Shown: positions 11,738-26,900, numbered from the stretch's first letter. The stretch: 64,000 nucleotides of DNA from Glandiceps talaboti (GCF_964340395.1 NC_135559.1:13956259-14020258); one strand, 5' to 3'. Program-made: numbers and translations. The notes: generated from the sequence alone by a model not told the origin.

Positions 11738-11965
11738 GTGCCTGTATAGACAATATCTGATGGAAATGACATTTACAATTCATAAAATGGAGTGCCTATA
11801 GTACAAACTAGGACTGCTACCTGCACTTTGTTCATATAAAAAGCAGAATCAGTCTGTGCCAGAATAGACAATATCTGATGGAAATGACATTTACAATTCA
11901 TAAAATGGAGTGCTTGCAGTACAAACTAGGACTGCTACCTGCACTTTGTTCATATAACAAGTGGA
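11738..11965. repeat. two-copy tandem duplication, about 118 bp
   Basis: Two adjacent copies begin AGACAATATCTGATGGAAAT, at 11748 and 11866, and run through GGACTGCTACCTGCACTTTG. They differ at few positions. It lies just past the COG3 stop, so it may be part of the 3' untranslated region. Confidence 0.85.
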
Positions 11966-11988
11966 ATCTGTGTGTGTGTTTGAAGTGC

Positions 11989-14900
11989 TTAGCTTTCACT
12001 GACCTGTTCTGCTGTGGGACATCCAATAATCTGTTGGTCTTCCTCTGAGTAATTTTCTACTATTATTGTGTATAACTGTACAAAGGCTTGCTGTACATTA
12101 GCCTGTAAATACAAACAACAACAACAATAACAACACATGAGGTATACAACTGAATAATTTACCTGTACCTTGCTATAGTTACTTTCATTGGTTGCATTGT
12201 TTTTTTGTTTTAACTTTCTGGATGGCTAAAATTCATTCAAATATTTAAACTCTATACAAATAGCTAGATTGTATATAGACGTTTATTGCATTGCAAGGCC
12301 TCCAGGAGCCCATGTGCCAAAGGTTACAAAACTATAAACAAAAACAGAAAACAGAAAAAATATGCAATACTAATTTATAGAATGGTGTTTTTATATCTCA
12401 TAGATCAGGGGAAAAAAAGTATTTCATTTCGGGTCTTGAAAACTTTGAAAACAAATGTACACAGATTACCTAAGATGAAGATCCTAACAGAAGCTTAAAT
12501 TTGTGGTTTGGTTTAACCTAAATTTCCTGTGGCATGTGCCTGGCTCTTAAATTCATTATAAGCAGGGCATTAGAGTAGAAAGTGATTTTCATCTTCAACT
12601 GTTCAACAACATTTTTTTCAACTTTAAAAAAAAAAAAAAAAATTCCAACTTTTTTTTTTGATACCTGAGTATGGAAAATATACAACTACCCAAAGTTGAG
12701 CATTATCAAAACTTCCCTTCCTCAATTTTGAGAGGAAAGATGTGGTTTTGATAGAATATACTCGTGTGTCCTTATTTGCAAGATAGAGAGATGACCCTTA
12801 CCTTGATAGGTTTGAATAGAATATACTCTGTGTCCTTATTTGCAAGATAGAGAGACATACTTTTCAGAATGGATGGCAGTTTAGACTTGATTTGTTTGAA
12901 TGATGTCGTGACTATGTCATGTACTTTATCTGAAAAACAAAACAGAGTAAAATCAAAGTCAACAAACTACTTTTTCAATAGAGTCAGAGAATTGTTTGTT
13001 ATGCTTGACAGCTCCTTTCAACAGCATAGATGTACAGTCATGTAATGCGAGACACTTGAAGTATACACAGCATACTACACTGTGCTGTAGTTAACTGCAC
13101 TGTCTTGTTGTATTACACTGTACTGCATTGTAATGCACTGCACTCTGCTATACTGTGCTGTGCACTTCTGCGGTGTTGTCCTGTATTGTGTGTACTGTAC
13201 TACACTGTGTTGTAGTTAACTGCACTTTCCTTTGTTGTATTATACTGTACTGCATTGTAATGCACTGCACTGCACTCTGCTATGCTATACTGTGCTGTGC
13301 AGTTCTGTGCTGTGTTGTCCTGTAATGTGTTGTACTGTATTATAATGCACTTCACTGCACTGTGTTGTACTATAGTATATTCCATTCCATTGCGGTGCAT
13401 ATTATTGAGCTGTGCTGAGCTGTACTGTACTGTATTACACATGCCATAATATTGCACTGTACTGTACTGTACTGTGCTGTGCTAAGCTGTACTGTAGTGC
13501 TGTGAAGTGTCATGTACCACACTATACCACACCATGCCTTGCCATCCATGACAACAATAGAATTTGACCAAAGCTAGATTATCAAGTTTTGAATCCTGTT
13601 AAAGTGTCACTTACCAGGACCAGCAAATGGCTGTTGCCGTAGTGACACTTTGGCTGCATCCCCTTCTTTAGCCAAGTTTACAATAACATTAGCCTAAACA
13701 GAGAGACAAAAGGAAGTATGACAGTGATTATTTTATTAAATCCGATACTTTATTTGTATGATGTAAGTACTACACCTTGTTTAATACAGTTAAGGTTGTC
13801 ATCTGGGCTACGACAACAGGTGAATTTATCAATAAAACTATGTAAATCCACTCATACATTTTTATTTAGACTCACTGGAGTCAGAACTAGCAGAGGGCAT
13901 ACTGTACATAAGCAGTAAACACAGTCACAAACTTTGACCGATTAAGAGTACTTGACATTTTGCTGGGGAGTCCGATGCGCCCTCTACGACGACTTCCTGA
14001 GTAACACGCATACCACACTAACTGCATTAGTATTCAGGGCTGGATGTAAAGATATTTGAGTATTCTAGATGCCTGACTATACATTATGAATGCTTTCCCA
14101 GCATGCACTTGACTAGACTTTGTATATAAACATTATGAATGCTTTCCCAGAATGCACTTGACTAGACTTTGTATATAAACATTATGAATGCTTTCCCAGC
14201 ATGCACTTGACTAGACTTTGTATATAAACATTATGAATGCTTTCCCAGCATGCACTTGACTAGACTTTGTATAATGCTACAGGATAGTTTTCCTCATGTG
14301 ACTGGCAAACTCGCTTTTTAAAAAAAATTTCTTGATTTACTTTTAAAAACCTTTGTCTATTACACAAAGACTGTTATAAATACTAACCTTTTGAAGAAAT
14401 GCATTCAGGTCTGTAATAAATGAGTCTGTTACAAATTTGATAAAATCTTCACATGTACGTTTCAATTGGTTGTCCACGTCTCGTTTTGAATCTCTATAGT
14501 TTTCTGTTACTTGGGGTGTACCCTGAAAGCAAATTCACACATAAGTTAAAACTCAGAAATAAATATCATTTTTCATGCAAATTATATTAAAGTATTGAAT
14601 AATAAAATATAATTAATAATGAAGTAATGTTGAATATCACCTCTATCTTCATAAAGTTTCCAATTTTTGGTAAACAACCTCTTTTTTAAAGTTTGTCTAA
14701 CAGTAGCAGAAGATAAATCATCTTTAAATATGAAATGAATATGAAATAGTGATCTTACCTCAACAAGGAACTCCAAAAGAGCATTATCACTATTCAGTTT
14801 AAATATTTTGTTGGTCTTGAATATCAGATGTCTTGCAGCAACTGACGGAAGAAATGAACACGATATTAAGTTTACATTTTAATATGTATATAACTTTAAG

Positions 14901-17900
14901 GTATAGCACCTTTGCTATGTTGATCTTGACTATGTCATCTCAACGCACACTTAGGGAAAATAATTCGATAATAATATATTTCAGTTTAAATGTCAGCCAG
15001 AAATGGGTGCAAGTTCTTGCTGGTTTTTAAATCCACCCACTGTGTCAGATGATGTCAGAAGTATCATCACCTGATTTGAATATTGAAGAATCTGTGCTGG
15101 TACACAGGATGAAGCTAATGACGAAGGAAACATATCTAATTGATACAATAAGTACTACTAAACCAGGGTATTAGCATGAGTGCTTGCAGTGTTTTCTGCA
15201 CCCATACTTTCACAAGCGTAGTGAATGAAAGTGCAGCAGAAAAAAACCTGCAAGTATGGGCGCAAATACCCCTGAGTACCCACACTGGCACTCATGCAGC
15301 ATGAGGTACTGTTATTATTACATAATGTTTTATCCGAAACAACAAATTTCTGTAAAAATTACATTATACTAAGCGATCAAGTGTTTTTGTGTAGAACGAA
15401 TGATTGCACCCTCATTTGCATATCATTTGCATGTTGGTATGCAATAATGTTTTCTGTATTGCCTTGCAGTGCAATACTAGTATGTATACGCACCAGTACT
15501 AGTACATATGATAATTAGTATTCCTGTAGACGTATATGGACAAAATGACCTGCTAAGCTTTTGTAAATTGTATAACTCTATGATGCATCCAATTCTTACC
15601 TCTCATTTTACTAAAATCTAGTGCTGTTTCTCTGATTGCAAACTCTACATGGAATGGTGCAATTTGTTCCCTTAGAATCAGTAAATGTTTTACAAGAAAC
15701 AGTGTGCCATCAACCGGACCCTAGAAAACAAAAGTATTTTATCATTAGGCTATAGAGAATGATATAATCCACAATGAACCACCATTGGGTTGCTGTATAT
15801 AAAAACAAAAGAATCTTATACCTGTCCCTAGAGGGCACTGTACATTGAAATTAATCCAACGCATTAAAAACAAAGGCATTCTATCATTTATTGATAGAGG
15901 GCGCTACACACCATATCAATAAGGTATTATATGTGTACCATATGCTGGCACAACAGAGAAGTCTTTGTGAGGCAACAGCTGTGAGAAATGATAACGTGAG
16001 ATTAACCCATTATGATTGACAGCTTTTGTTGGTTTCTTTCATCAAAATTAATACCCAATTTCCCGCTGTGTGATATTTTTTTAATCTCTGACCACAAAAA
16101 TGTATCACAGCAATATGTAATGTTAAACCTGGTTGTTATAGATTTAGATAGTAGATATGGTTTTCAATACCAGGCATCGGCAGAACTTTGACAAATCATT
16201 GCTATGCTTGGTATCAACACAGAGACATTATTTGTGATAATTTCATGCAAAACATGAAAATAAATACTTGGACTGTGTATGTTATGAACCATGTATGTTA
16301 GTTCTATTGATAAGATTTAGTACGAGCTGCCATAAGTTGTCTATATCTATATTTCCTAGTCTGAAATGGCCGGAGTGCCTTTTTCATTCGTTTTGTCTGG
16401 AAACGAGGGTCTCAAGAAATGGGTTGATAGCAAAGACTGATACTGTGTTTGTTTGTCAAACCATTACTGTCATGATGAGGTGTCCATTACTTATGCTGTC
16501 CATAAACAGATAGATAATTTACTATTCCTTGAGTCTAAAATAGGGTTGGGATTTCTTCTAACTCACCACACTTTCCTAGGTGAGCCTTCCACCCATCCCA
16601 TCCCTTCCCAAATCCCCACCAAGAGGACTCATCATTTGATTGTGATCTTACCTTCCTCTTTATAATTGCTTGACTAGCTGATACCAATGACATAATACAC
16701 ACATACAAAATTTCTTGTGAAAGACCTTGAAAAATGGTTTTCTGTGGAGGAACAATACAATTATTCATTATTTACATTTGGGTCGAGACCAGAGATACTT
16801 AACATATTACGTCTAAGGGACCAATGTCCCTAAGCTGTGCCATATGAGAGTTTGTTCTTGGTCATTAGAAGAAATTTGGGGTTTCACCATGTTGTTTTTA
16901 AGGAAACTGGAAATCCTTAATTGAGTCATGTTGTAATACAGAATTTGGTAGCCATGTTGGATTTGACAGCCATGTTGGATTTGACAGCCATGTTGGATTG
17001 GACAACCATGTTGGATTTGGCAGCCATGTTGGATTTGACAACATATTGAATTCTAAAATGGCGTAATATTGATAAAATATTGACCTCCATTTCAAAATTT
17101 TGTACAGTGACCCCTTAATTTTTTCCCTTGATTTTCAGTAAGAATGGGTTCCAGATTTCTTGACCAAAGTAACAACAAACATTGAAGATTTTCAGTTTTT
17201 AGGTGAATTCTACTTCAAAACAGGTGTAACTTACCTCAATACACCTATAAAGCTTAGACAGACAAACTAGGGTTCTTCTGACAGTTGGGTACCACATACC
17301 ATGTAAATCAGCTGGTGACATTGGGGCATTGCTGTATGGCATGGCTAGGAAACAAAACACACAGACAAGTAAATATGATATCCCAAAAACTTCCATACAA
17401 GAAAATCCTGGCACATATTTATCATGTAATCTTTCCATTGTTCCAAAAAGGAACATCTGGAATACTAGACAGACAGATGACGCTTTATTGCCTACGGGCA
17501 GTACTATAATGAGAAACAAGCATATGAGGTTCTGTCAAAATTACGATTTTTACGAGATGCTCTCACATTTTGGCAATTGAGCAGGATAAGTAAAAGAATC
17601 AATAATTTCCCCCCACATACACATTCACTCACCCTGTCAAGAAAATATTACAGCCCCTAAAAAGGTTGCCTGTGCCTTTGGATCAGATGTTATAGTTCCC
17701 TCCTTGCATCAAGCAGATTAACAACTGATAAGTCATGTGCAAGCATCCATCATATTTTCTTTGTTTTACCATCATAAATCATCGCAAACACACATACGAA
17801 TTTAAAAAAAATTGAAATCCGTTGTCATGACAACAATTTGATACTGACCCACTATACTACTACTTTGTACATCTCCATTCTCTTTGACTTCTGTTAGACT

Positions 17901-20900
17901 TGTGGAGTGCTCACTTGTTGCTGATGTCGTTGATGTCGTTGAACTTTGCCTTGATATTGAGTCTTTCCTTAGACTTTCTGCTATACTCTGTGCATAAAAT
18001 CAGACCATAACTTGAGATAAGGGTATTCATGATGTCATCACGAGAGGTTTTCCCATAAAGCCTTGCAGGAATGATGCCATCACCAGAGTTTTTCCCATAA
18101 TCCCTTGCAGGAAATACTCAAAATGGCTGAACACATGTCAAGTGCAGTAGGGCATCTTTACAATAGTTCAAAGTTGGGTAAGTTATCGACAGGCTATTTT
18201 ATCACCCAAACTCATGTTTAAGTTGATAGCAGTAATTAGTACAAGTGTACAAAAGACAGAAATAAGTCTGACTGGACTTTTCCTTTAAGTTGATAGCAGT
18301 AATTCATACAAGTGTACAAAAGACAGAAATAAGTCTGACTGGACTTTTGCTATAAACTATTCTGACATTGCTTCTTACCGCCATCATTTCTAACTTCTCT
18401 GGGTAGGCAAGATCACCAGGTGCAGGTCTGTAATTCAGGATATCTGATTGGATATAGATGTGTGCTCTGTAAACCAATCTTTCTTGTACATCCTCCAACA
18501 TCTGTTTAGCTACCGTTTCAAATGCAATCAACTCATGTGCTATTAAACGATACAACATACAAATGTTTAGTCTGTAAGGTATGCTGTGACAGAGCGCCCT
18601 CACACAACAGTCAACCGTAACATGACTGGCTAAGAAATGTTCAGTTGTGACGACAAATACATCACATTCATTTACATGTACTATCTTTTTTCTTGTTTCT
18701 TTGTTGCTGTTTTTGCTAAAATGAAGTCAGTGTGAAAATGCTTCTTTTTTTTTTTTTTTTTATATTCATCATGTAGCAAACAACACAGAACTTTCAATTT
18801 ACTTAAACAAACACGTGATAAAGTCAAATACAAGTAACATCACATCCATTCAACATTTTTTTGGCTTGTTTCTTATTTTTTTGCTAAATATTAAAGAGTC
18901 CACATAAAAGTGGTTTTTATCCTTAGTTACCATGGTTACAGTGAAAATTACATCCAGGCAAAAACCCCCCATTTTTTCCTTTTTTTCAATGAAAATTTAA
19001 TCACACAGAAATACACAGACTTTGTGAACTGTGAGATCCTTCAACTGTTCCTAGTTTGATGTGACACCAAACTAAAAAGAGCCAAAAGAATGAAGTTTAA
19101 AGGGGAACACCACTCCAGGAAATAGACATTTTCATAAACTATGGTTTCTGGAGAGTCATTTCATGATTTTACATCACCTACAATTTACTTGCGAATTTCA
19201 GAGAAACGTAAAGTTGATCTTATGCTTTTAACTGGTATCTGGACTCCTAAGTGCTTATTCCCTTCAGTGTAAAATATATCTCATGCATATTCATTGTGCA
19301 ACCATGAATATATTATTTCTTACTCCCATGATGCAATAGCTCATAGCAAAGATACCCTATAAAAGCACAAGATCAATGTAATGTTTCTGCAAAAATGCAA
19401 ATAATTGTAGGTGATACAAAATCATGAAATGACTCTCCAGAACCCAAAGTTCATGAAAATGTCTGTATTTCCTTGAGTTGTGTTTCATAAAAAACTTTTC
19501 TTATTAAAGTTATCAATTTCAAAAACTGTAAATTTCTTAATATGTGCATTTACTTACGATTATTTTGTACATGGTCTTCTAACATCTCTGTTTTTAGTAT
19601 AGTACAGAGCTCAGCCAGGGTTTCCAGATGGTTGATATGTATGATAAGTGGTCGTAATACATCATATAAATTATTGCACAGTCTCTCCAGGAGTATACTA
19701 AATAGAAATCAAATGAACACTGTCACTAAAAACTCTGTGTTACCAGGGTTACCAAAACTTCCACAAAAACACAGACACAAACTATACTTAACTACTATAA
19801 ATTTTGATATTTTCACTACTAGAAAGTTTTGTGATTTTACAGTCTTCAGCTATTTTCCAAAGATTAACTTTTACTAATTACCAGACTAGTACATTGTGTT
19901 CATCTACGAGAAGACATTTTAGTCAGTACTATTTTTACTAATTACCAGATTGGTACATTGTGTTCCATCAACAAGAAGGCATTTTAGTCACTACTTATTT
20001 TTACTAATTACCAGACTGGTACATTGTGTTCATCTACAAGAAGGCATTTTAGTCACTTCTTATTTTTACTAATTACCAGATTGGTACATTGTGTTCATCT
20101 ACAAGAAGACATTTTAGTCACTAACTAATTTTTTTCTAGCAATGTAAATGAAAATAAGTCTTTAATGAAAATTTCCAGGTTACAGTAATTTACAACACAA
20201 ACAAGGTTACTTTGACATTTTACTCATGTGACATGACATTTTTTACACAAACTACAAATGCAAAATAAACATTGAGGTGTACTGTTGGAATGTAGAAGCA
20301 GTCAAGTGATCATGTTACGTAATGTTAGTAGTAAAAGTAAACAATTGAGGCCATTAAAATCATCAAGTCAATGTGTAATGTTTCATTAGAAGTCTGTTTC
20401 TACTGCACTGTGAAAGAATAACAATACTTTATCACTTTTCAATGTGATTCAGCAAATCATCCTGCTTTGTGTGGTGTCGCTGTTATTGTTAGTCAAGAGT
20501 TGAAACATGTCTATCTTTGTATAAAAACATCACATCCTATAAGTGAAATGCTAAAGCAACCCTGTTTGTGCTGTAAACTATACTTATTTTAATTTATCTG
20601 TGAAATGCTAAAGCAACCCTGTTTGTGCTGTATCTGTACACAAACTATACTTACTCTAATTTATCTGTAGGTTTTGAGAAGAAATGGAAGAACAACTGAT
20701 TTTCGTCTTGGCATATTCGAACCATGAAGGCACAACCACTACGAACCTGGAATTTGAAAACAGTTTGGTCTTGAATGAGAGACTAAAAGCGGAATTTTAC
20801 ACAAACGTAAAGTTCTGATTGAACTAATTCATCAATTAACAGGTTGATGAGTGTCTTGGATAAACAAGACGTAACCAATCTAATTAGAATTTTTCTTTTA

Positions 20901-23900
20901 TCATATTAAGTACATTGAGAAGTTGTGTCTGATTGGTTACATGTTGTTTATCAGACCAATCAGAATCTTTGTTTTATCACTGCACATTTAGAAGTTGCAT
21001 CTGATCTGATAAACATATAACCAATCAGACAAAACTGTTTAGAGTACAATGATAATACAGTACAAAGAATGTGATTGGATTATACAAGATATAACCAATC
21101 ATATGCAACTTCTAAATATACCATGATAAAACAAACATTCCTATTGGTCAGATAAAGACCTATTGACCAATGAGAAATGACTTACCAAAGCACAATGATC
21201 TTTGACATGTTGACTTGCTAGTTCACTAATGGCCGTCGTTATACTTGGGCCAAGAAGAATTTCTCTCTGATTAAAGTAACATTGGTGACAGTCATTCAAT
21301 AAAGTATCATACCTAATAAAAAGACAAATATACATCATTATTAGAACTACTGTGACAGAAGAGGATTGTTCACCAGGATGATGAATGGACCTGTTGGCAG
21401 TACCGAGATACAAAGTGCCTCCCCTTACAACACCATCCTTTTAACATGTAGATATACATATACAATGTACAGTCTAGTTCTATACATGTTACGGTCATCT
21501 CCACCGTATAGTCAAATGGATTTCTTTCGTTCTTACTATTGATGCTATAGGAGTGTTTATATAAACCTGATGGCATTATCGTGTCCTCACATCACTTCCA
21601 TTCAAACTGGAGATTGAGTTTGTAGTAAACTAAACGATGTAACCAATTACAACCACTGCTCAGTGTGTGATGGATTACTACTGACATATGCTGTTCACCA
21701 TTTCCCCAGCAGCAGATTTAGCTAGAATTTCAGTAGAATTTGTCCATTTGACTATATGTGGAGAGAGAGATTGTAGAAAACAAGCCCACACATATATCTG
21801 TTCACCCTTTCCCCAGCAGGAGATTTAGCTAGATTTTTGATAGAATTTGTCCATTTGACCATACAGTGGAGAGAGATGATAGAGAATGACTACATGTATA
21901 GTTACTAAACTAGTGTACACAGTACCATCAACAATTTGTAGAGAGGTAATATAGAGGTAACATAGTCTATATCTGCTAGTGGTATTGAATCATCTCTTTA
22001 CCCCGTCTATCTCAAGAGAAATGATGAACCAAAAGTTGTTCATGCAAATGAGCAAACCCCCAACTGCTAGTAAACAATGCAGCATGCTGAGCTGACAAAT
22101 GTACCATCTTTGGACATTACGTAACCATACACGCTATACATTGTAGTAATGATAATAGAATCCATGCATATATGTATATATACCATCTGTATGTATTGGA
22201 ATTCAATACAATGCATGTCATACATTCTGACTGGTACAATGCACAAAGTTTTCACTATTGTTAAAAAATATTTTCCTGAATATTTCTACATTGATGGTGG
22301 AGAGGTAAAAACATTGTAGAATTTATGACTACAGTGGACCCTGGCTAACTCATGATTTGGGCTAATTTCAGAATACACGGGTTTTGCATATTTTCATTTT
22401 GATTGTGCGGTTCTCAATACACCTTGCTAATTGCAACCCTTGGTAACTGCAATGATGTTGATGGACCCTACGACCCATGACTTTGTGAGGGTCCCCTGTC
22501 CATGTGTATATTGAAACCCCCACTAGCTGTAACTTGGGTATTATTTTTTTGATCAGACATCCAACAATATATTCACTGAAAACCTTAAAATACCAATAAT
22601 TAGACATTGTACATGTGAATTAGGTCTACTAGTATTTTATCTATAAGTAGTATAGTAAGAAGCTGACTTCTTGATTCATTGGGTGCTGATTTTAGGATGT
22701 AGAACCACAGATCGATTTGATTGGATTTATACTTCACCATACTAGGTGTACTGCTACACAAAATATGTTGACCCACAGGTGATTCAATACTATTCAAGGT
22801 GTACGATTTCACGATTAAGTCATTGTATTTAACAAAACAGTTTTAAAAAACCTGTTCAAATTGCAATCAATACAGGTTTAACTGCAGTTTGAGTTTGAAT
22901 CCTATGGAGAATATATTGTTCATGGTTCCAAGAATCACTGAGACAGTACAATATACATGTAGTTACTTTGGAACGGTAAATTGGAAACAAATGTAGCGTT
23001 TCAACCCATCCATTATTCATTGATCATGCATTGATTAAATTATTCAGAATTAATGATTTTCTCTGAACTGGCGGAATAATAAAATGTTCCCTTATATTAA
23101 AAATATTTGCTGTTGACATGTTGCAACATAGATCCAGGGTTTGACCTTCTAAATTTGCTTACAATTTCTTTTTATTGGAAAATCACTAAAATAATATTGT
23201 ACTCAGATTTCTCTTTTTGTTACATTATATAGGACAATCAAAGTGTATATGCGGCTATTCTAATATATGGCATAATAAATATCTAGCTATGAGTTCTGTC
23301 ATTGCGAATATAAAACCATATGTTACCTATACTTCTACTGCTTTCACAAGCTAACCAGCTGACATGATATTAATCCAGTAAATAAATTACATATTAATCT
23401 CCTTTGCATTCTAATATACATTGGGATGGTACATGTATAATGCTGAATACAGGGACAGAAAAATCTCAGTGGTAAAATAGTCAATTTGAAAAAAAAACGG
23501 TGGTTGGGGTTGTGGGGGTAGGGAGACAAAACTACACTTACTATGCCTGAAACAAATAGTAATTATCACTTATCAAGTATGTATGTGGAGTATAAAAATA
23601 TCCTTATTTATGGCGTTTTTGTAATATTTATTGGCACAAACCTACAGTCTATTTACTGGGATAGAAATACTATGTAAAGCCTTGCTTAAGCTATTCTTAG
23701 TAATATTTTTTATGTTGATGCACACCTTCAATAGCATTAAAAATAGTCTTCTGGTGTTGCACAATTGATGGGATAATAAAATGCTGGTATCAGGAATTCC
23801 CTTTAACATTTTAGTATGTGTGTGTGTATTTGAGTAACGGTACATCATCAAATCATGTTTTATACCAATCAGATTAAAATCTAATGTTGGGAACTCGGCG

Positions 23901-26900
23901 TGATTTCTTTATTTACCTCCTACTTTTATTGTCATTTGTTCTTTTTTGTTCTGTGAGTACCTGATACCTACATACACCACGTACCTACACCTAAATGTCT
24001 AATGACTTTAAAGTGTGTAAGCTACATGTATGAATGTTGTAATGTACACAGTATTTATACATCAGGAATATCGAAAATAGTGCCAGCAAGCTTAGCTGCT
24101 TCACTATACTGTTGATTCAGTAGTCATCTAAGACCCATTATCACACTTGTAAATATTAGCAAAATACCACAACACTGTGATAAGGAAGAGGCAAATGGAA
24201 AGCATACCATAATGTACTCGTACAACTTACATACACACTTGTACAAAATGTACACATGTGGGTATAACTTACATACACACTTGTACAAAATGTACACATG
24301 TGGGTATAACTTACATACACACTTGTACAAAATGTACACATGTGGGTATAACTTACATACACACTTGTACAAAATGTACACATGTAGGTATAACTTACAT
24401 ACACACTTGTACAAAATGTACACATGTACGTATACGGTTATTGTACTTACTCAGGACTTTTACTAACTCGCTCTTCTATCTGTTCCATCAACGCTTTCAC
24501 TCTGGGTGCATTAGTTCTAAATTTACCATAGAACAACGTAAAGGCATTGTCTGATGGTTTGATTGCATCCTGTAGGAGACAAAGAAAATTTCATTTTACT
24601 GAGGAAATTAAGCTATAAGCAAACTAAGATTGACACAAATTATTTCAAATTAATTGTTATTGCATGTAACAGATTACACAAGTGGGTGATAGTAATATCT
24701 TAGTTATATAGATATAATCACCCTGTAAGGCTTAATAAAAAAAATTGTGAGAAAGTTTTTTGTTTTTGTTAGGTCATACTATCTATGACTGTTACATATA
24801 TATGGTCTAAACAAAAAAATTGCATGGTTCTGATTACACTCAATTTTAGAATAGGTGGGGTAGGTAAATTTTTTATTTTATTTTATTATATATTTTTTTG
24901 CTGTGTGAGTGTCTAGTTCAGGTTTTCCATTGTGGTCTCTGTGTTCTTTATTTCTTCCTATCAGATGTACAGCCATTACAGTTTGGAAGAACAGTTTTAG
25001 TTTCTCTTTTTAAGTTGATGTCAGTTTCCGCATCCACTTTTTCTCGTGGGACTTCACAATTTTTGCGATTTCATTATTTGTCTCTCTCGAATACATAAAA
25101 TATTTTTAGGATCGGCAGTGAGAAGCTAGGTGGGGTCGGGTAACCAGAACCAAACAATTATTATTTTTTAGGCCTAATCAAGATATTGTAAATACTGAAT
25201 GGGGTTGTGGCATGTTTGATTGACTTAGAAAGCACACTGATCTTGTCCACCAAAGAGTATTTTTGTAGATCTTACCTTTTTTGGTAGTACTTGTAGGGCT
25301 GCACTTTGTAGAATATTGACAACATGGACTCTAACTAAATTTAACGCTTTTGATAAGCAATGTTTGAACCGTGCTAGGTACACCTGAGATTCTTTATAAT
25401 TTGGCTGTGAATATAGAAGACAAGATTATGAACTTAGAATAAGAGGAATGACACAAATGATTGCAAATATTGTAAAACTCTACTATACATTCATCAAATC
25501 TTGTATATACATGTACTTACATTAGAATTGATATATGCTATACATTCATCTAGTCTAGTATATATACTATACATTCATCTAGTCGTGTGTATACTTACAT
25601 TAAAATTGATATACGCTATACATTGATCTAGTCTAGTATATATACTATACATTGATCTAGTCTTGTGTATACTTACGTTAGAATTGATATATGCTATACA
25701 TTCATCTAGTCTTGTGTATATTTACATTAAAATTGATATATGCTATACATTCATCTAGTCTTGTGAATACTTACATTAGAATTGATATATGCTATACATT
25801 CATCTAGTCTTGTTAACATTGGTACAAACGAATCACTGGTTACAGACAATGTAGGTGAACTTAATTTCTGAAATCCAATCAAAGGAAAACATAGGTAAGC
25901 ATAAACTATGGTAAATCAAACTAATAGTTCACATTTACATCTTTTAACAAAGAATGTCATAATTATAGCACTGTACAATGTATTACTACTGGCACAGACC
26001 TATAGTGCCACAATGGCATTCTGTAACTTACTCAAATCCCTGGAGAGTTTACAATATACATTGGAGCCTCCGTAGGTGCATAGCCAGGATTAAATCATTC
26101 ACATAGTAACCTCTGTCGTACTAGGTCCCTAATTATATAGCTGAGTTGACGGGGGCACACTGGTGGTTCAAATCTTGCCCACGGCTGTAGCCAATCAGAA
26201 ACAACTGGCAGAAGTGAGGCTTAAATCAACAACTTGGAGATTCTGTGCTGGCCACTGTAACCATTCAAACCGTTCAATGTGTATTTCAGATTTGACTACT
26301 TGGAATTCATTATAGTAGAGCTAAAAAAATCTCTTTCTGATCTCCTCACTTTGTCTGCTATGTTATCATCAGGATCGTGTCGATGCTAACATTCATTTAA
26401 TAAAACCAATTTCATCATAATTCCTACAGTCTTTTCTTGGGGAGGTGGTCTTAAAACATGACCATTTTGTAACCCCAGGGGTGAAAGGTCAAAGAAAGCA
26501 TCTACTTACATGTGACATTCTTCCTAATTCATTAAAATATGACAGTTTGTTGCTGATACTCTCCGCTGTGTTGACCAACCTTGTCTGAAATTAAGAACAT
26601 AGTATAACTACATGTATGTACAATAGATGAATATCAATAAGGCAAAATAAAAATAAATCATGTTTCCAATAACATGACATAAGAAAATAGGGTAGGTAGG
26701 TCAGGATTTTATTTTATGTTATTTTATCTTTTTAATTGTTTTTTTTTTTTTTTTTAAATATTACTTCGACCCAAAACCAAACAAAATATCGGTCAGAATA
26801 TCCCTTCTGTGATAGTTTGAAGAAATATGTACAGACATTGCTGGGGAAAGAAAACAGACATGCATGAAGGTCAAGAAGACAAAGAATTTCTTATCTTTTT

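Noticed and set aside
19542-19877. 111-residue plus-strand frame
   Set aside because: It is antisense to COG3 exon 11 and continues into a tandem repeat.
24124-24554. 14-residue peptide repeats on both strands; also considered as a CRISPR-like array
   Set aside because: The 42-bp unit is divisible by three, which explains the peptides. Copies are contiguous with no unique spacers, so it is a minisatellite.
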